A program made the translations under genes and the position numbers. A stretch of 64,000 nucleotides of DNA from an uncultured Clostridia bacterium (GTDB taxonomy: Bacteria; Bacillota; Clostridia; Oscillospirales; Acutalibacteraceae), in contig CALWVE010000027.1 in NCBI GenBank assembly GCA_944384905.1, positions 54,301 to 118,300 on the forward strand, given 5' to 3'. This document shows positions 16,395 to 25,073 of the stretch, one piece after another; the first letter of the stretch is position 1; each line of letters opens with the position of its first letter. The notes below the pieces were generated by a model, which was not told where the DNA came from, ran no database searches, and saw nothing but the letters and a program-made list of their open reading frames with translations.

Positions 16395-17429
16395 TTATTG
16401 TATCGTTCCGCCGCCAAGCACCAAGTCACCGCTGTAAAAAACAACGGCCTGTCCCGGTGTAACGGAACGCTGCGGTGTATCAAACACAACGCGGACGCTG
16501 CCGTCCGCCTGTGGGAAAAGCGAAGCTTCGGCCGGCAGCGCCTGATAGCGCACCTTGGCCTGTACGCGCAGACCTTCTTCCGGCATCGTAAAGGGAATAA
16601 AATTGCAGTCCGCCGCGATCAGCTCCCCGCGGTACTGCGAGCCTTCCGGCCCCAGCACAACGGCGTTTCTTGCGGCGTCGATGGCCGTGACATAGCGCGG
16701 CGCACCAAACGCGCCCAGCCCTTTGCGCTGGCCGATCGTATAGCGGAAAATGCCCTTGTGGCGGCCGATCACCGTTCCGTCCGCATCGAGAAAATCGCCC
16801 GGGGTGTCGCTGACCCCGGCATACGCCGCCAAAAAGCCGACGTAATCCCCGTTTTCCACAAAGCAGATGTCCTGACTGTCGGGTTTCTGCGCCACAGGCA
16901 GCCCCGCCTGCTGTGCCAGTTCGCGCGCGGCGGATTTTTCGATATCCGCCATCGGGAACAGCACATGCTCCAGCTGGAACGGCGTGAGATTATACAGCAC
17001 ATAACTCTGATCTTTGGCAGAGGGCGCGCGGTACAAAAGCGTTTTGCCCGCTTCATTTTGGCGCAAAACGGCATAGTGCCCGGTCGCTACGGCGTCAAAC
17101 CCCAGCTCCAGCGCGCGGTCGAGCGCCGCGCCGAATTTCAGACGGCGGTTGCAGGCCACGCAGGGGTTCGGCGTGCGTCCGTTTTGATATTCGCGCACAA
17201 AATAATCCATTACATCGCGCGCAAAACGCTCGGTAAAATCAAACGTGAGATGTTCGATGCCCAGTTTTTCGCATACGCGGCGGGCGTCTTCCACATCTCC
17301 GGACTGTTCGCTGCCCGGGCGCAGCAGCATCGTCATGCCCGTTACTTCATAGCCCTGATCGCGCAAAAGCAGGGCAGCGACGGAGCTGTCCACTCCGCCG
17401 CTCATACCAACCAATACTTTTTTAATCAT
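16395..17429 (-). CDS. mnmA: tRNA-specific 2-thiouridylase MnmA
   Basis: A 344-residue enzyme that thiolates uridine 34 of tRNA-Lys, -Glu and -Gln with sulfur relayed by a cysteine desulfurase. The PP-loop GMSGGVDSS is at residues 8-16, the first catalytic cysteine in NPCVAC at 90, and the second in SQDICFV at 189. The start at 17429 (MIKKVLVGMSGG) is the usual MnmA N-terminus; it lies four bases after the upstream stop, so the ribosome may reinitiate. Length is a little shorter than E. coli MnmA (368). Confidence 0.95.
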   Translation of the reverse strand: MIKKVLVGMSGGVDSSVAALLLRDQGYEVTGMTMLLRPGSEQSGDVEDARRVCEKLGIEHLTFDFTERFARDVMDYFVREYQNGRTPNPCVACNRRLKFGAALDRALELGFDAVATGHYAVLRQNEAGKTLLYRAPSAKDQSYVLYNLTPFQLEHVLFPMADIEKSAARELAQQAGLPVAQKPDSQDICFVENGDYVGFLAAYAGVSDTPGDFLDADGTVIGRHKGIFRYTIGQRKGLGAFGAPRYVTAIDAARNAVVLGPEGSQYRGELIAADCNFIPFTMPEEGLRVQAKVRYQALPAEASLFPQADGSVRVVFDTPQRSVTPGQAVVFYSGDLVLGGGTIQ

Positions 17430-17433
17430 CTTA

Positions 17434-17967
17434 TCACATAAAGGGGATGCCGTCGTTTTCATCTTCGGCGGCTTCTTCGGGGTCTTCTTCGGCAACAGGT
17501 TCAGCCGTCGGCTCTACAGTCGCTTCAACAGCTTCTGCCGCGGCCTCTTCGGCGGGTTCTTCCACCGGGCATTCAGCCTGCGTTTGAGGCACAACAACCG
17601 GATCGCACACCGGCGCATCGGCCACAGGTTCCGCTGCGGGTTCCTCTTCCTTTTTCGGCTCGGCTGCGGGTTTGACCGGCATCGGCACGCCCGTTCCCTT
17701 GAGCGCTTCGATATGTTTGCGGGCCAGCGCGGCGTGTTCTTCCGCCTTGCGGGCAGCTGCGCCAAGCGCGCGGATTTCTTCCGGCGCATCTTCCGGCAGA
17801 TGTTCGGCCAGATAGCGGCCCATCTTTTCATAAGCCGCATGAGATTTTGAATTTTCGGCCCGTTCAATGGCCTTCAGGCGATTCATCAAAGCCAAGCGGC
17901 GGCTGACATCAGAAAAAGCGTCCGCCACATCCGTTACGGCGGCGCCAACACGTTTCAAGAAGTCCAT
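17434..17967 (-). CDS. Acidic protein of unknown function
   Basis: A 177-residue protein in two parts. Residues 1-90 are helical (MDFLKRVGAAVTDVADAFSDVSRR..., likely coiled coil), and 95-177 are a low-complexity Glu/Ala/Pro-rich tail. No known domain. It begins the operon with mnmA; a TATAAT at 18039-18044 (minus strand) may be its -10. GAAAGGA stands before the ATG. The tail resembles a flexible linker and offers no function. Confidence 0.6.
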   Translation of the reverse strand: MDFLKRVGAAVTDVADAFSDVSRRLALMNRLKAIERAENSKSHAAYEKMGRYLAEHLPEDAPEEIRALGAAARKAEEHAALARKHIEALKGTGVPMPVKPAAEPKKEEEPAAEPVADAPVCDPVVVPQTQAECPVEEPAEEAAAEAVEATVEPTAEPVAEEDPEEAAEDENDGIPFM

Positions 17968-18177
17968 AGGTCACATTCCTTTCTCCTGTTTCATCAGAGC
18001 GGGCCTGCTGTTTCCCATCCGGCCGCCCCATTTTATTTATTATACCGCATCCGCACGCGAAAGAACAGATTTTTTTCAGATTTTCCTTTTCCGATTCCCA
18101 CTTCTTCTCTCAAGCGTCGCAGCTGTCCGTTATTTCGGTCTGTAAAGGCAAAAAATGGAAAATATCGGAAAAAGGGC

Positions 18178-18233
18178 TTGCGCTTTTTAAAAAAGAATGC
18201 TAGTCTTAAACATAGAAAACGAACAAACGTTCG
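18178..18233 (+). promoter_or_regulatory. Promoter with LexA (SOS) box
   Basis: TTGCGC (18178-18183), 17 bases, TAGTCT (18201-18206), then CGAACAAACGTTCG at 18220-18233. This is an exact CGAAC-N4-GTTCG Gram-positive LexA/DinR site, lying around the expected transcript start, 22 bases before the ATG at 18256. Confidence 0.8.
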
Positions 18234-18255
18234 ATTGCAAAAGGAGGGGAAGCGT

Positions 18256-18492
18256 ATGGCAACGATTGATTTGGCCGCATTGGCCAGCCAATATCTGGAA
18301 GAAGCAGACAAGCTGCACGAAAAATACGGCTGCATGCAAAAGCAGGTAGCCGCCATGCGGGGCGAAGAAGCGCTTCGGAATCGCCGGCGCATGCTGATGG
18401 TTTATGATATGTATCTGGAATGCCGCGCAACGGGACAGTACCTGCAAAAGTGTTTAAGAAAGGAGAACGGATATGCGCGCACTGAGCTTTGA
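18256..18492 (+). CDS. Small helical protein, probable SOS-regulated
   Basis: A 78-residue, all-helical protein (MATIDLAALASQYLEEADKL...), rich in Met, Arg and Lys, with no recognised domain. Strong AAAGGAGGGG six bases before the ATG and a LexA box upstream. Its last 20 bases overlap the start of the next gene, which has its own AAAGGAG. The conserved-looking core is KYGCMQKQVAAMRGEEALRNRRRM. It is not recognisable as YneA, UmuD or another known damage-response protein. Confidence 0.65.
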   Translation: MATIDLAALASQYLEEADKLHEKYGCMQKQVAAMRGEEALRNRRRMLMVYDMYLECRATGQYLQKCLRKENGYARTEL

Positions 18493-18757
18493 TTTACTGG
18501 AAAACCTGATCGCCGCGCCGCAGGACGAGCCCGAAGAACGGGACGCGTCGCGTCTGCGTCTGGCCAAAATCGCCGGCCGCGTATACGAAGAAGAACTGAC
18601 CCCGCGCCAGAAAAACTGCGTGTATCTCTGCGTGATCTGCGGAGAAAGCACGGTAGAAGCCGGACGTGCTCTGGGCATTTCCCCGCAGGCCGTTTCTGTC
18701 CATGTAAAAAAGGGGATGGACCGCATGGGTCGCATTCTGCGCTACTGCATTCTGTAA
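18473..18757 (+). CDS. Sigma-70 region 4-like helix-turn-helix protein
   Basis: A 94-residue DNA-binding protein. Residues 43-90 (LTPRQKNCVYLCVICGESTVEAGRALGISPQAVSVHVKKGMDRM) read as a region 4 / LuxR-like helix-turn-helix: LTPRQ, then ALGISPQAVSVHVKKG as the recognition helix. There is no region 2, so it is not a complete sigma factor. Such proteins occur in phages and integrative elements (ArpU-like, positive-control-like) and as regulators. Overlaps the previous gene by 20 bases and shares its LexA-box promoter. Confidence 0.7.
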   Translation: MRALSFDLLENLIAAPQDEPEERDASRLRLAKIAGRVYEEELTPRQKNCVYLCVICGESTVEAGRALGISPQAVSVHVKKGMDRMGRILRYCIL

Positions 18758-18824
18758 AGCATCATTGTTTTTTCATCTGCGGTATGATACGATAAGGGCA
18801 TGACTGCGAAAGGATGAAAATACC

Positions 18825-19631
18825 ATGACAGACCGCCAAAAAGCCGAACGCCTGCGCGCCGTAAAATGCTTTGTGCTGGATATGGACGGCACGATTTATC
18901 TGGGCGACTCGCTGTTTGATTTTACGCAGGAATTCCTGCATACCGTGGAAGCCCTCGGCAAAACCTTCTGCTTCTTTACAAACAACAGCTCCAAAAACCG
19001 CGAAGCCTATCTTCAAAAACTCGCCCGGATGGGCATTTCCGTTCCGCCGGAGCGCATGATGATCGCCAACGACGTGATTCTGCGCTGGCTGCACGAAAAC
19101 CGCCCCGGTGAAAGCGCCTATGTGGTGGGCACACCACTGCTGGAAGAAGCTTTCCGCGAAAGCGGCATCCGTCTTGCCGGGCAAGACGCGGATTATGTCG
19201 TGCTGGGCTTCGACACCACGCTGACCTATGAAAAACTGGCCGCCGCGTGCCATATGGTGCGGGCAGGCAAAACGATTTACGGTGTAAATCCTGACTGGAA
19301 CTGCCCGGTCGAAGACGGGTTTATCCCGGACTGCGGTTCCATGGCGGCGCTGGTGCGCGCTTCCACGGGCGTGCAGTGTGAATTTTTCGGCAAGCCTTCC
19401 CGCCATACACTCGCGTATATGCTGGAACACACGGGCTGCAAGCCGGAGGAACTGGCCGTGGTGGGCGACCGGCTGTATACGGATATCGCCGTAGCCGATG
19501 GCAGCGGCGTCACGTCGATTCTGGTGCTTTCGGGCGAAACCCAGCCGGAAGATCTCCCCAAAAGCGAAGTGAAGCCCGATCTGGTCTGTGACTCCCTCAA
19601 AGAGCTGACCCGGCTGCTCAAACTTTTATAA
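18825..19631 (+). CDS. HAD-IIA family hydrolase (NagD-like phosphatase)
   Basis: A 268-residue haloacid dehalogenase superfamily phosphatase. Motif I is LDMDGTIYLGD (nucleophile Asp19, general acid Asp21), motif II FFTNNSSKNR, motif III with the Lys in FFGKPSRH, and motif IV VGDRLYTDI. The IIA cap domain lies between motifs II and III. NagD/YutF-like members dephosphorylate sugar phosphates and nucleotides. GAAAGGATG before the ATG. Possibly cotranscribed with the preceding SOS-box pair (67-base gap), though no terminator or promoter is clear. Confidence 0.88.
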   Translation: MTDRQKAERLRAVKCFVLDMDGTIYLGDSLFDFTQEFLHTVEALGKTFCFFTNNSSKNREAYLQKLARMGISVPPERMMIANDVILRWLHENRPGESAYVVGTPLLEEAFRESGIRLAGQDADYVVLGFDTTLTYEKLAAACHMVRAGKTIYGVNPDWNCPVEDGFIPDCGSMAALVRASTGVQCEFFGKPSRHTLAYMLEHTGCKPEELAVVGDRLYTDIAVADGSGVTSILVLSGETQPEDLPKSEVKPDLVCDSLKELTRLLKLL

Positions 19632-19712
19632 ATACAACAAATCTTCAAAATCTTGCAACAAATCGCTCTGGATTTTCTCGTCTCCTGCGTGTAGGATAAA
19701 AGCAGAAACGTC

Positions 19713-19768
19713 GCCTGCCCGAAAACAGGCAGGACAAATAAACTGTTCCACAAACCGCTCGAAAGCGG
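19713..19768 (+). other. Two leader hairpins before GH4 gene
   Basis: GCCTGCC/GGCAGG (19713-19733) and CCGCTCGAAAGCGG (19753-19768) stand in the 160-base gap before the GH4 start. Neither has a T-run. They may protect the message or hide the start region; no riboswitch class recognised. Confidence 0.4.
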
Positions 19769-19791
19769 CCCTACAAAGGAGTTGTTTTGTT

Positions 19792-21099
19792 ATGAAAATC
19801 ACGTTTATCGGCGCAGGCAGCACCGTGTTTGCGCGCAACGTCATCGGCGACTGCATCTTAACGCCCGAACTTGGCGCTTTTGATGTATGCCTGTTTGACA
19901 TCGATCCCGTTCGCCTGGAAGAATCGTATCAGATTCTCAGCAACATGAACGCAACTGCGAACGGCAAGGCCACCATCACCCGTACGCTCGACCGCACCGA
20001 AGCCTTTACCGGCGCCGATTTTGTGGTCAACGCGATTCAGGTAGGCGGCTACGATCCCTGCACCATCACCGACTTTGAAGTGCCGAAAAAATACCGTCTG
20101 CGCCAGACGATTGCCGACACACTGGGCATCGGCGGCATTTTCCGCGCGCTGCGCACAATTCCGGTTATGGAATCGTATGCCCGCGATATGGAACGTCTGT
20201 GCCCGCGCGCACTGTTCCTCAACTACACCAACCCCATGTCGATCCTGACAGGTTACATGCAGCGCTATACCGACATTCAGACGGTCGGTCTGTGCCATTC
20301 CGTACAGGGCTGCGTACCGGGCCTTCTGGGCGAACTGGGCATGGAAGACAAAAAAGACGAAGCCCGCTGGGAAATCGCCGGTATCAACCATCAGGCCTGG
20401 CTGCTCAAGATTGAAGACGCCGCCGGCAACGACCTGTATCCCGAAATCAAGCGCCGCGCCTCTGATCCGGCTTACAACACCGAAGGCAAAGACCTTGTGC
20501 GTCTCGAGCTGATGAAGCGCTTCGGCTATTATGTCACCGAATCGAGCGAACATTCCTCTGAATACACCCCGTGGTTTATTAAGGAACGCTATCCCGAACT
20601 GATCGAGCGCTACAAGATTCCGCTGGATGAATATCCGCGCCGCTGCGTCAACCAGATCAAAGGCTGGAACGAAATGCGCGACAGCCTGCTCAAAGATTCT
20701 CATATCGAGCACAAACTCTCCAACGAATTTGCCGCGCGCATCATCTCCGCGGTACTCACCGACAAGCCGTACCGTATTCACGGCAACGTGATGAACAACG
20801 GCCTGATCACGAACCTGCCCCGGAACGCCTGCGTGGAAGTGCCGGTCATGGTGGACCGCAACGGCCTGAACCCCTGCGTGGTCGGCGATCTGCCCGAACA
20901 GTGCGCGGCCATCAACCGCACCAATATCAATGTGCAGCTGCTCACCATCCAGGCGGCACGCTCCCTCAAGAAGGAAGATGTTTACATGGCGGCCTATATG
21001 GATCCGCATACCGCAGCCGAACTTTCGCTCGACGACATCCGCTCGCTCTGCGACGATCTGTTCGAAGCTCACAAAGACTGGCTGCCCACTTACCGCTAA
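19792..21099 (+). CDS. Glycoside hydrolase family 4 alpha-galactosidase/alpha-glucosidase
   Basis: A 435-residue NAD+- and Mn2+-dependent glycosidase. The N-terminal Rossmann loop is FIGAGSTVFARNV; NYTNPM has Asn148, and metal ligands are Cys168 in GLCHS and His200 in GINHQAW. GH4 enzymes hydrolyse by oxidation at C3 and elimination instead of acid-base displacement. The GLCHSVQG wording is typical of the MelA/AglA branch that acts on unphosphorylated alpha-galactosides or glucosides. Cytoplasmic. Monocistronic, ending at a strong terminator shared with the convergent heparinase-like gene. Confidence 0.9.
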   Translation: MKITFIGAGSTVFARNVIGDCILTPELGAFDVCLFDIDPVRLEESYQILSNMNATANGKATITRTLDRTEAFTGADFVVNAIQVGGYDPCTITDFEVPKKYRLRQTIADTLGIGGIFRALRTIPVMESYARDMERLCPRALFLNYTNPMSILTGYMQRYTDIQTVGLCHSVQGCVPGLLGELGMEDKKDEARWEIAGINHQAWLLKIEDAAGNDLYPEIKRRASDPAYNTEGKDLVRLELMKRFGYYVTESSEHSSEYTPWFIKERYPELIERYKIPLDEYPRRCVNQIKGWNEMRDSLLKDSHIEHKLSNEFAARIISAVLTDKPYRIHGNVMNNGLITNLPRNACVEVPVMVDRNGLNPCVVGDLPEQCAAINRTNINVQLLTIQAARSLKKEDVYMAAYMDPHTAAELSLDDIRSLCDDLFEAHKDWLPTYR

Positions 21100-21116
21100 A
21101 ACACCATAAAAACAGC

Positions 21117-21152
21117 AACCGCCCTCTCTCCGTTTGGAGAGAGGGCGGTTTT
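21117..21152. terminator. Strong bidirectional terminator
   Basis: AACCGCCCTCTCTCC-GTTT-GGAGAGAGGGCGGTT, 15-base perfect stem, followed by TTCG/T-rich sequence, between convergent genes. Confidence 0.92.
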
Positions 21153-21160
21153 CGCTTTAT

Positions 21161-23029
21161 TTATACCTGTTCAAAAACAAATTCCGCCTGCGCTTCTTTT
21201 CCGGTTTTTGCCGAAACAACCGTGCGGTACAGGCATTTCCCCCAGTTTTCTTCCAGCGTCGGGTCACCCTGTGTTCCGACTTCCTGCACGTCAACCGTTA
21301 GGCTGTCGGGTACTGCCATCAGCACGTCGCGGCCGTTTTCTGCGCGGAACAACACGCCTTCCGCAGTTACAATCGGGCATACCGGCGAAAGGAACATCCA
21401 TTCCACGCGGTTTTCGTCCTGTGCAAACGCACCCTTGTCTTCCAACTGCACACAGTTTTGTGCACGATCAAACGTAAAGGTGCGCTGCCAATCCGTCACA
21501 CCGGCCGAAGCAGGATAGCAGCGGGCAATGTCCGCGGAAAAGACGGTTACGCCGTCATTCTTTTCATAAGAAACACCGCGGGTCTCTTTTTCGATGCAAA
21601 CTTTCTGATCCACACCGTTGAACACCGGCAGGTTATGGTAGGCGCCGGTCGTCCAGAAAATCTCATACCGGCTGTCGCTGAATGTTTTAGACGTATACTG
21701 TCCCGAACCAATATCCACCAGCACCGGACTGCCGTCGGAAAACAGCATAAAGCTGCCGATGTCGTTGTGGTTATGGCTGATATTGTTGCGTCCGGCCTTG
21801 GCCGAAAGATACAGTCCCTGCGTGCTGCCGCCGGTCTGCCGCTCGGCAATCATTTCAAGCTGAGGCAGGAAGACGGATTCTTCCAGCGGGAACGCGCCTT
21901 CTCCGGCCGCATCCAGCTCGGCAAAACTGCACAGCTGGCTCATATAGCGGTAATGCGCGTGCGTATTCGGCGTCGTCTTCAAAGTTCCACCGTCTTTTTC
22001 GGTATACAGGCGATACAGCGCCACGCCGAACTGTTCCATCATGCGGCTCTTGATCTTTTTGCCGAAGCGGTAAACCAGATCATACGAAACACGGGCATGG
22101 AAACGCGCGTCTTCGTAGTTAGCAAAATATTCCCCGCCGATATGGGCGTGGCAGATGTATTCCGCCAGATTGCGCACCAGCGGTTCATCAAACAGATTAT
22201 CGAATGCGCCACGAGTCAGATCGCTGAGGATGCACAGGCAGTCAAACAGAGACGCCGCCGCGTGTCCCCAATAGCCGGGGCCTTCGTCGCAGCCGCCGTC
22301 TTCGCCATACAGCTTGATAAACTGATCGAGCTGCAGACAGGCGAACGAAACCGCTGCATTCCGGCGCGCTTCATCCTTACAAAACACACCAAATACCGTG
22401 AGCACATTGGAAAGAATCCACGGCCCCCAGTTGCAGGTATCCCGTCCGGCCAAACCCGACCACCAATACAGATTCTGCATAAACGGCGCCATGATCCGCT
22501 CTTCCATCAAGCGCTCCATGCGGCGCAGTACCAGCGGCGATACGGCGTCGATCGGCTCTTTAAACAGATTGTACGCATCAGCAAGCAGGCCGGCCGTTCC
22601 TGCCGAAAAAAGATCGATAAACCACGGCTTATCGAAATCGGGCAGCTCGTCTCCGTTATGCGCGGGCACCACCCAGGTTGCTTCATCCATAATGGCCCAT
22701 ACGCCGTCGATGATCGCGGGGATAAAACGTCCCTGCTGTTCGGCGTATTCGGCGTCCATCAGGCAGCTGAGCGCGTTTCTTCGAAAAGTATAGTTTTTGC
22801 CTTCATACGGTCCACGGTCGCCGCATGTTTTGAACTTCATGTAATCCGTGGCACGGGCAACCGGCCAATCGTAGGAAAGATACGCTTCACCGCAAGAAAT
22901 CATCTGCTTTTTCTGTTCGGGTGTGAGGGGATTCTTCTCTCCGTAACGGGGAAACGGACGGTACTCTCCCCACGGAACCACCTTTCCCCGAAGGGATTCC
23001 GGGGCGTAATACGCCTGCAGCAGTTTCAT
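21161..23029 (-). CDS. Heparinase II/III family polysaccharide lyase-like protein
   Basis: A 622-residue protein with an N-terminal (alpha/alpha)-toroid (Trp-rich helices such as DNWGPWILSN-like CNWGPWILSNVLTV near 210) and a C-terminal beta-sandwich containing NNISHNHNDIGSFMLFSDGSPVLVDIGSG, the zinc-binding HNHND block of heparinase II/III. Such lyases cut uronic acid-containing polysaccharides by beta-elimination. No signal peptide, so it would act on imported oligosaccharides. Start at 23029 (MKLLQAYY) is chosen because GGAGGAG stands just before it. Substrate (glycosaminoglycan or another uronide) is not readable. Confidence 0.82.
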   Translation of the reverse strand: MKLLQAYYAPESLRGKVVPWGEYRPFPRYGEKNPLTPEQKKQMISCGEAYLSYDWPVARATDYMKFKTCGDRGPYEGKNYTFRRNALSCLMDAEYAEQQGRFIPAIIDGVWAIMDEATWVVPAHNGDELPDFDKPWFIDLFSAGTAGLLADAYNLFKEPIDAVSPLVLRRMERLMEERIMAPFMQNLYWWSGLAGRDTCNWGPWILSNVLTVFGVFCKDEARRNAAVSFACLQLDQFIKLYGEDGGCDEGPGYWGHAAASLFDCLCILSDLTRGAFDNLFDEPLVRNLAEYICHAHIGGEYFANYEDARFHARVSYDLVYRFGKKIKSRMMEQFGVALYRLYTEKDGGTLKTTPNTHAHYRYMSQLCSFAELDAAGEGAFPLEESVFLPQLEMIAERQTGGSTQGLYLSAKAGRNNISHNHNDIGSFMLFSDGSPVLVDIGSGQYTSKTFSDSRYEIFWTTGAYHNLPVFNGVDQKVCIEKETRGVSYEKNDGVTVFSADIARCYPASAGVTDWQRTFTFDRAQNCVQLEDKGAFAQDENRVEWMFLSPVCPIVTAEGVLFRAENGRDVLMAVPDSLTVDVQEVGTQGDPTLEENWGKCLYRTVVSAKTGKEAQAEFVFEQV

Positions 23030-23120
23030 AGACTCCTCCATTCTCCGCGCCATGCGGCACGGATTTGCTTTTCCTTTATTGTAGCCAAAACCCGGCCCGC
23101 GTCAAGCCCTTCTCCAAAAA

Positions 23121-23612
23121 TTACAGCGCATATTCGCAGAAATAGAAATCTTCATCCCAAAGGTGCGCTTCGCCCAGGCACACAAAACCGATTTTTTTAT
23201 AAAGCGCCAGCGCCTGCTCATGACAGGTCGTCACCAAAATATGTGCGGCATCGTAACCACGGGCACGTGCATGAGAAAAAGCCGCCTCCAAAACCGGACG
23301 CGCCAGGCCTTTTCCCTGTTTATCCGCAGCCAGACAAAATCGGGAAAACTCGCTGGCGTGATGAGCCGGATGCTGCCAGGGCAGGCCGACCAGTTCTTCC
23401 TCTTCTTCCCCCATGCAGATGATTCCGGCGCATTCGCCGTCTGCATAAATTTCAAACAGCTGTCCCTCATCGATATCCCGCGACAAAATCTCGGAATTGG
23501 GATACTCGTCGTTCCAGCTGCTGCCGTTTGAAGCGCGGCCGGCCGCCCGGCAAAGATCCAGCAGCGCGGGAATTTTGTTTTTATCCTTAACCTGTTCAAA
23601 TATAATTTCCAT
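23121..23612 (-). CDS. GNAT family acetyltransferase
   Basis: A 163-residue N-acetyltransferase. ADKQGKGLARPVLEAAF is the acetyl-CoA R/Q-x-x-G-x-G/A loop, and ALYKKIGFVCLGE the C-terminal helix-strand. The start at 23612 has AAAGGAG eight bases upstream. No close family or substrate recognised. Divergent from trxB. Confidence 0.78.
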   Translation of the reverse strand: MEIIFEQVKDKNKIPALLDLCRAAGRASNGSSWNDEYPNSEILSRDIDEGQLFEIYADGECAGIICMGEEEEELVGLPWQHPAHHASEFSRFCLAADKQGKGLARPVLEAAFSHARARGYDAAHILVTTCHEQALALYKKIGFVCLGEAHLWDEDFYFCEYAL

Positions 23613-23693
23613 GGTGTCTCCTTTCTTTTCTCTGTCCTCATCGAAGGATGGCATCACAAAACGAAAATCGCTGGTGCAATTTCCGGTTTTTAT

Positions 23694-23701
23694 GGTATAC
23701 T
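23694..23701 (+). promoter_or_regulatory. Extended -10 promoter of trxB
   Basis: TGGTATACT: an extended TGn element plus TATACT about 105 bases upstream of trxB; no good -35 is visible. Confidence 0.4.
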
Positions 23702-23805
23702 AATGAACACACCCCTCATACAAAGAAGAACGACTTATCATAACATAAAAAAGAGAAAAAAGCACCTTGTTTTCCCGGTGTATGATTCAGAAAGGCAGGT
23801 TTGAA

Positions 23806-24735
23806 ATGGAAAATAAACTGTATGACATCGTAATTGTCGGCGGCGGCCCTGCGGGTTTTACGGCCGCGCTGTATGGCGCACGCGCCGGACATTCCGTTTT
23901 GGTACTTGAAAAAATGGTTCCCGGCGGCCAGATGGCCATGACCGAAAACATCGAAAACTACCCCGGCTTTGAGCGCATCGACGGCTTTACGCTGGCCGAA
24001 AAGATGAAAAGCGCGGCCGAAGCTGCCGGCGCACAGACTCATATGGCCGAAGTAACCGCCATGTCGCTTAATGGCAAAGAAAAAACGATCACCACCACGG
24101 AAGGCGAAGTAAAGGCCCGCGCCGTTGTGTTGGCGATGGGCGCCGTTCCGCGCACGATGGGCGTTGCCGAAGAAGAGGAAATGCGCGGCCGCGGCGTGAG
24201 CTACTGCGCCACTTGCGACGGCAATTTCTTCCGCGGGAAAACCGTAGCCGTTGTAGGCGGCGGCAATTCGGCAGCCGAAGACGCGCTGTATCTCTCTAAG
24301 CTGTGCAAGCAGGTTTATGTGATCCATCGCCGCGATACGCTGCGCGCCACGCGCACGGAAGCTTCCCGTTTGGAGCAGGCCGAAAACGTCACGTTTTTGT
24401 GGAACAAACAAGTCATCGCTTTGCAGCATGATTTCAAGCTGACCGGCGCTTCGCTGCGCGACACGCAGACCGGCGAAACCAGTGAAATTGCCTGCGACGG
24501 CCTGTTTGTAGCGATCGGCCGCAAGCCCGACACCGCTTTGGTTCAGGATCAGCTCGAATGCACGCCGGAAGGCTATTTGGTAGCGGACGAAACCACCCGC
24601 ACGTCCGTTCCGGGCGTTTTTGCCGCCGGCGACGTTCGCCAGAAGCCTCTGCGCCAGATTGTAACGGCCGCCGCAGACGGCGCCGTAGCCGCTCATTTTG
24701 CCCAGCAGTATTTGGAAGAAACAGCAGAAGCCTAA
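23806..24735 (+). CDS. trxB: Thioredoxin-disulfide reductase
   Basis: A 309-residue flavoprotein. FAD site IVGGGPAGFTAALYGAR at the N-terminus, the redox pair CATC at Cys134/Cys137, the NADPH loop VVGGGNSAAEDALYL and the C-terminal GVFAAGDVRQKPLRQIVTAAADGAVAA. It passes electrons from NADPH to thioredoxin. AAAGGCAGG precedes the ATG at 23806. Full length for the low-molecular-weight bacterial type. Gene followed by terminator; no thioredoxin gene nearby. Confidence 0.94.
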   Translation: MENKLYDIVIVGGGPAGFTAALYGARAGHSVLVLEKMVPGGQMAMTENIENYPGFERIDGFTLAEKMKSAAEAAGAQTHMAEVTAMSLNGKEKTITTTEGEVKARAVVLAMGAVPRTMGVAEEEEMRGRGVSYCATCDGNFFRGKTVAVVGGGNSAAEDALYLSKLCKQVYVIHRRDTLRATRTEASRLEQAENVTFLWNKQVIALQHDFKLTGASLRDTQTGETSEIACDGLFVAIGRKPDTALVQDQLECTPEGYLVADETTRTSVPGVFAAGDVRQKPLRQIVTAAADGAVAAHFAQQYLEETAEA

Positions 24736-24746
24736 AACCTAAAACA

Positions 24747-24790
24747 AAAAAGCTTTCGTCCCAAAAGGCGGCGAAAGCTTTTCTTTTTTT
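24747..24790 (+). terminator. Terminator of trxB
   Basis: AAAAGCTTTCG/CGAAAGCTTTT hairpin followed by CTTTTTTT. Confidence 0.9.
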
Positions 24791-24832
24791 ATTGGCGTTT
24801 ATCGGCTCGTAGCTATTGCGCAGGTGCGAAAC

Positions 24833-25073
24833 ACAAGAAGGGGAACCCCCTCCCAGCGCGTGGGTTTCCTACGAATCAAACATCCCCCGGACTGTTTTCT
24901 CACCCCATCCTGCGCTTTATGACGCAAAAGAGTTTCGCGCCCTGCGGGGCGCGCCGGGGGCCTTGCCCCTCGACCCCACCACCTTTTGAAAAAGGGCGCC
25001 GTGTGCCAGTGGCACACAAACAAGGCGCCGACCGTAGCGGCAGCGAAGACCTGGACGAAAACTTTAACGTTTA
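24833..25073 (-). repeat. Hairpin-array repeat family 1, copy b
   Basis: Same ordered modules as the copies at 4478, 37543, 56940 and 63866, on the minus strand. Stem 3 is CGCGCCC/GGGCGCG with a CGCA loop (24936-24953). This copy contains the extra module at about 24990-25050 (CTTCGCTGCCGCTACGGTCG block plus hairpin around GTGTGCCACTGGCACAC) also present in copy e. It ends directly against a family 2 repeat. Confidence 0.82.

Noticed and set aside
18473..18757. Region 4-like protein as a full ECF sigma factor
   Set aside because: Only the region 4 helix-turn-helix is present; no region 2 in this gene or the preceding one.
19713..19768. A riboswitch before the GH4 gene
   Set aside because: Two simple hairpins only; no conserved aptamer core of a class I know.
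23806..24735. trxB as alkyl hydroperoxide reductase subunit F
   Set aside because: No N-terminal thioredoxin-like domain; length and CATC position are those of thioredoxin reductase.
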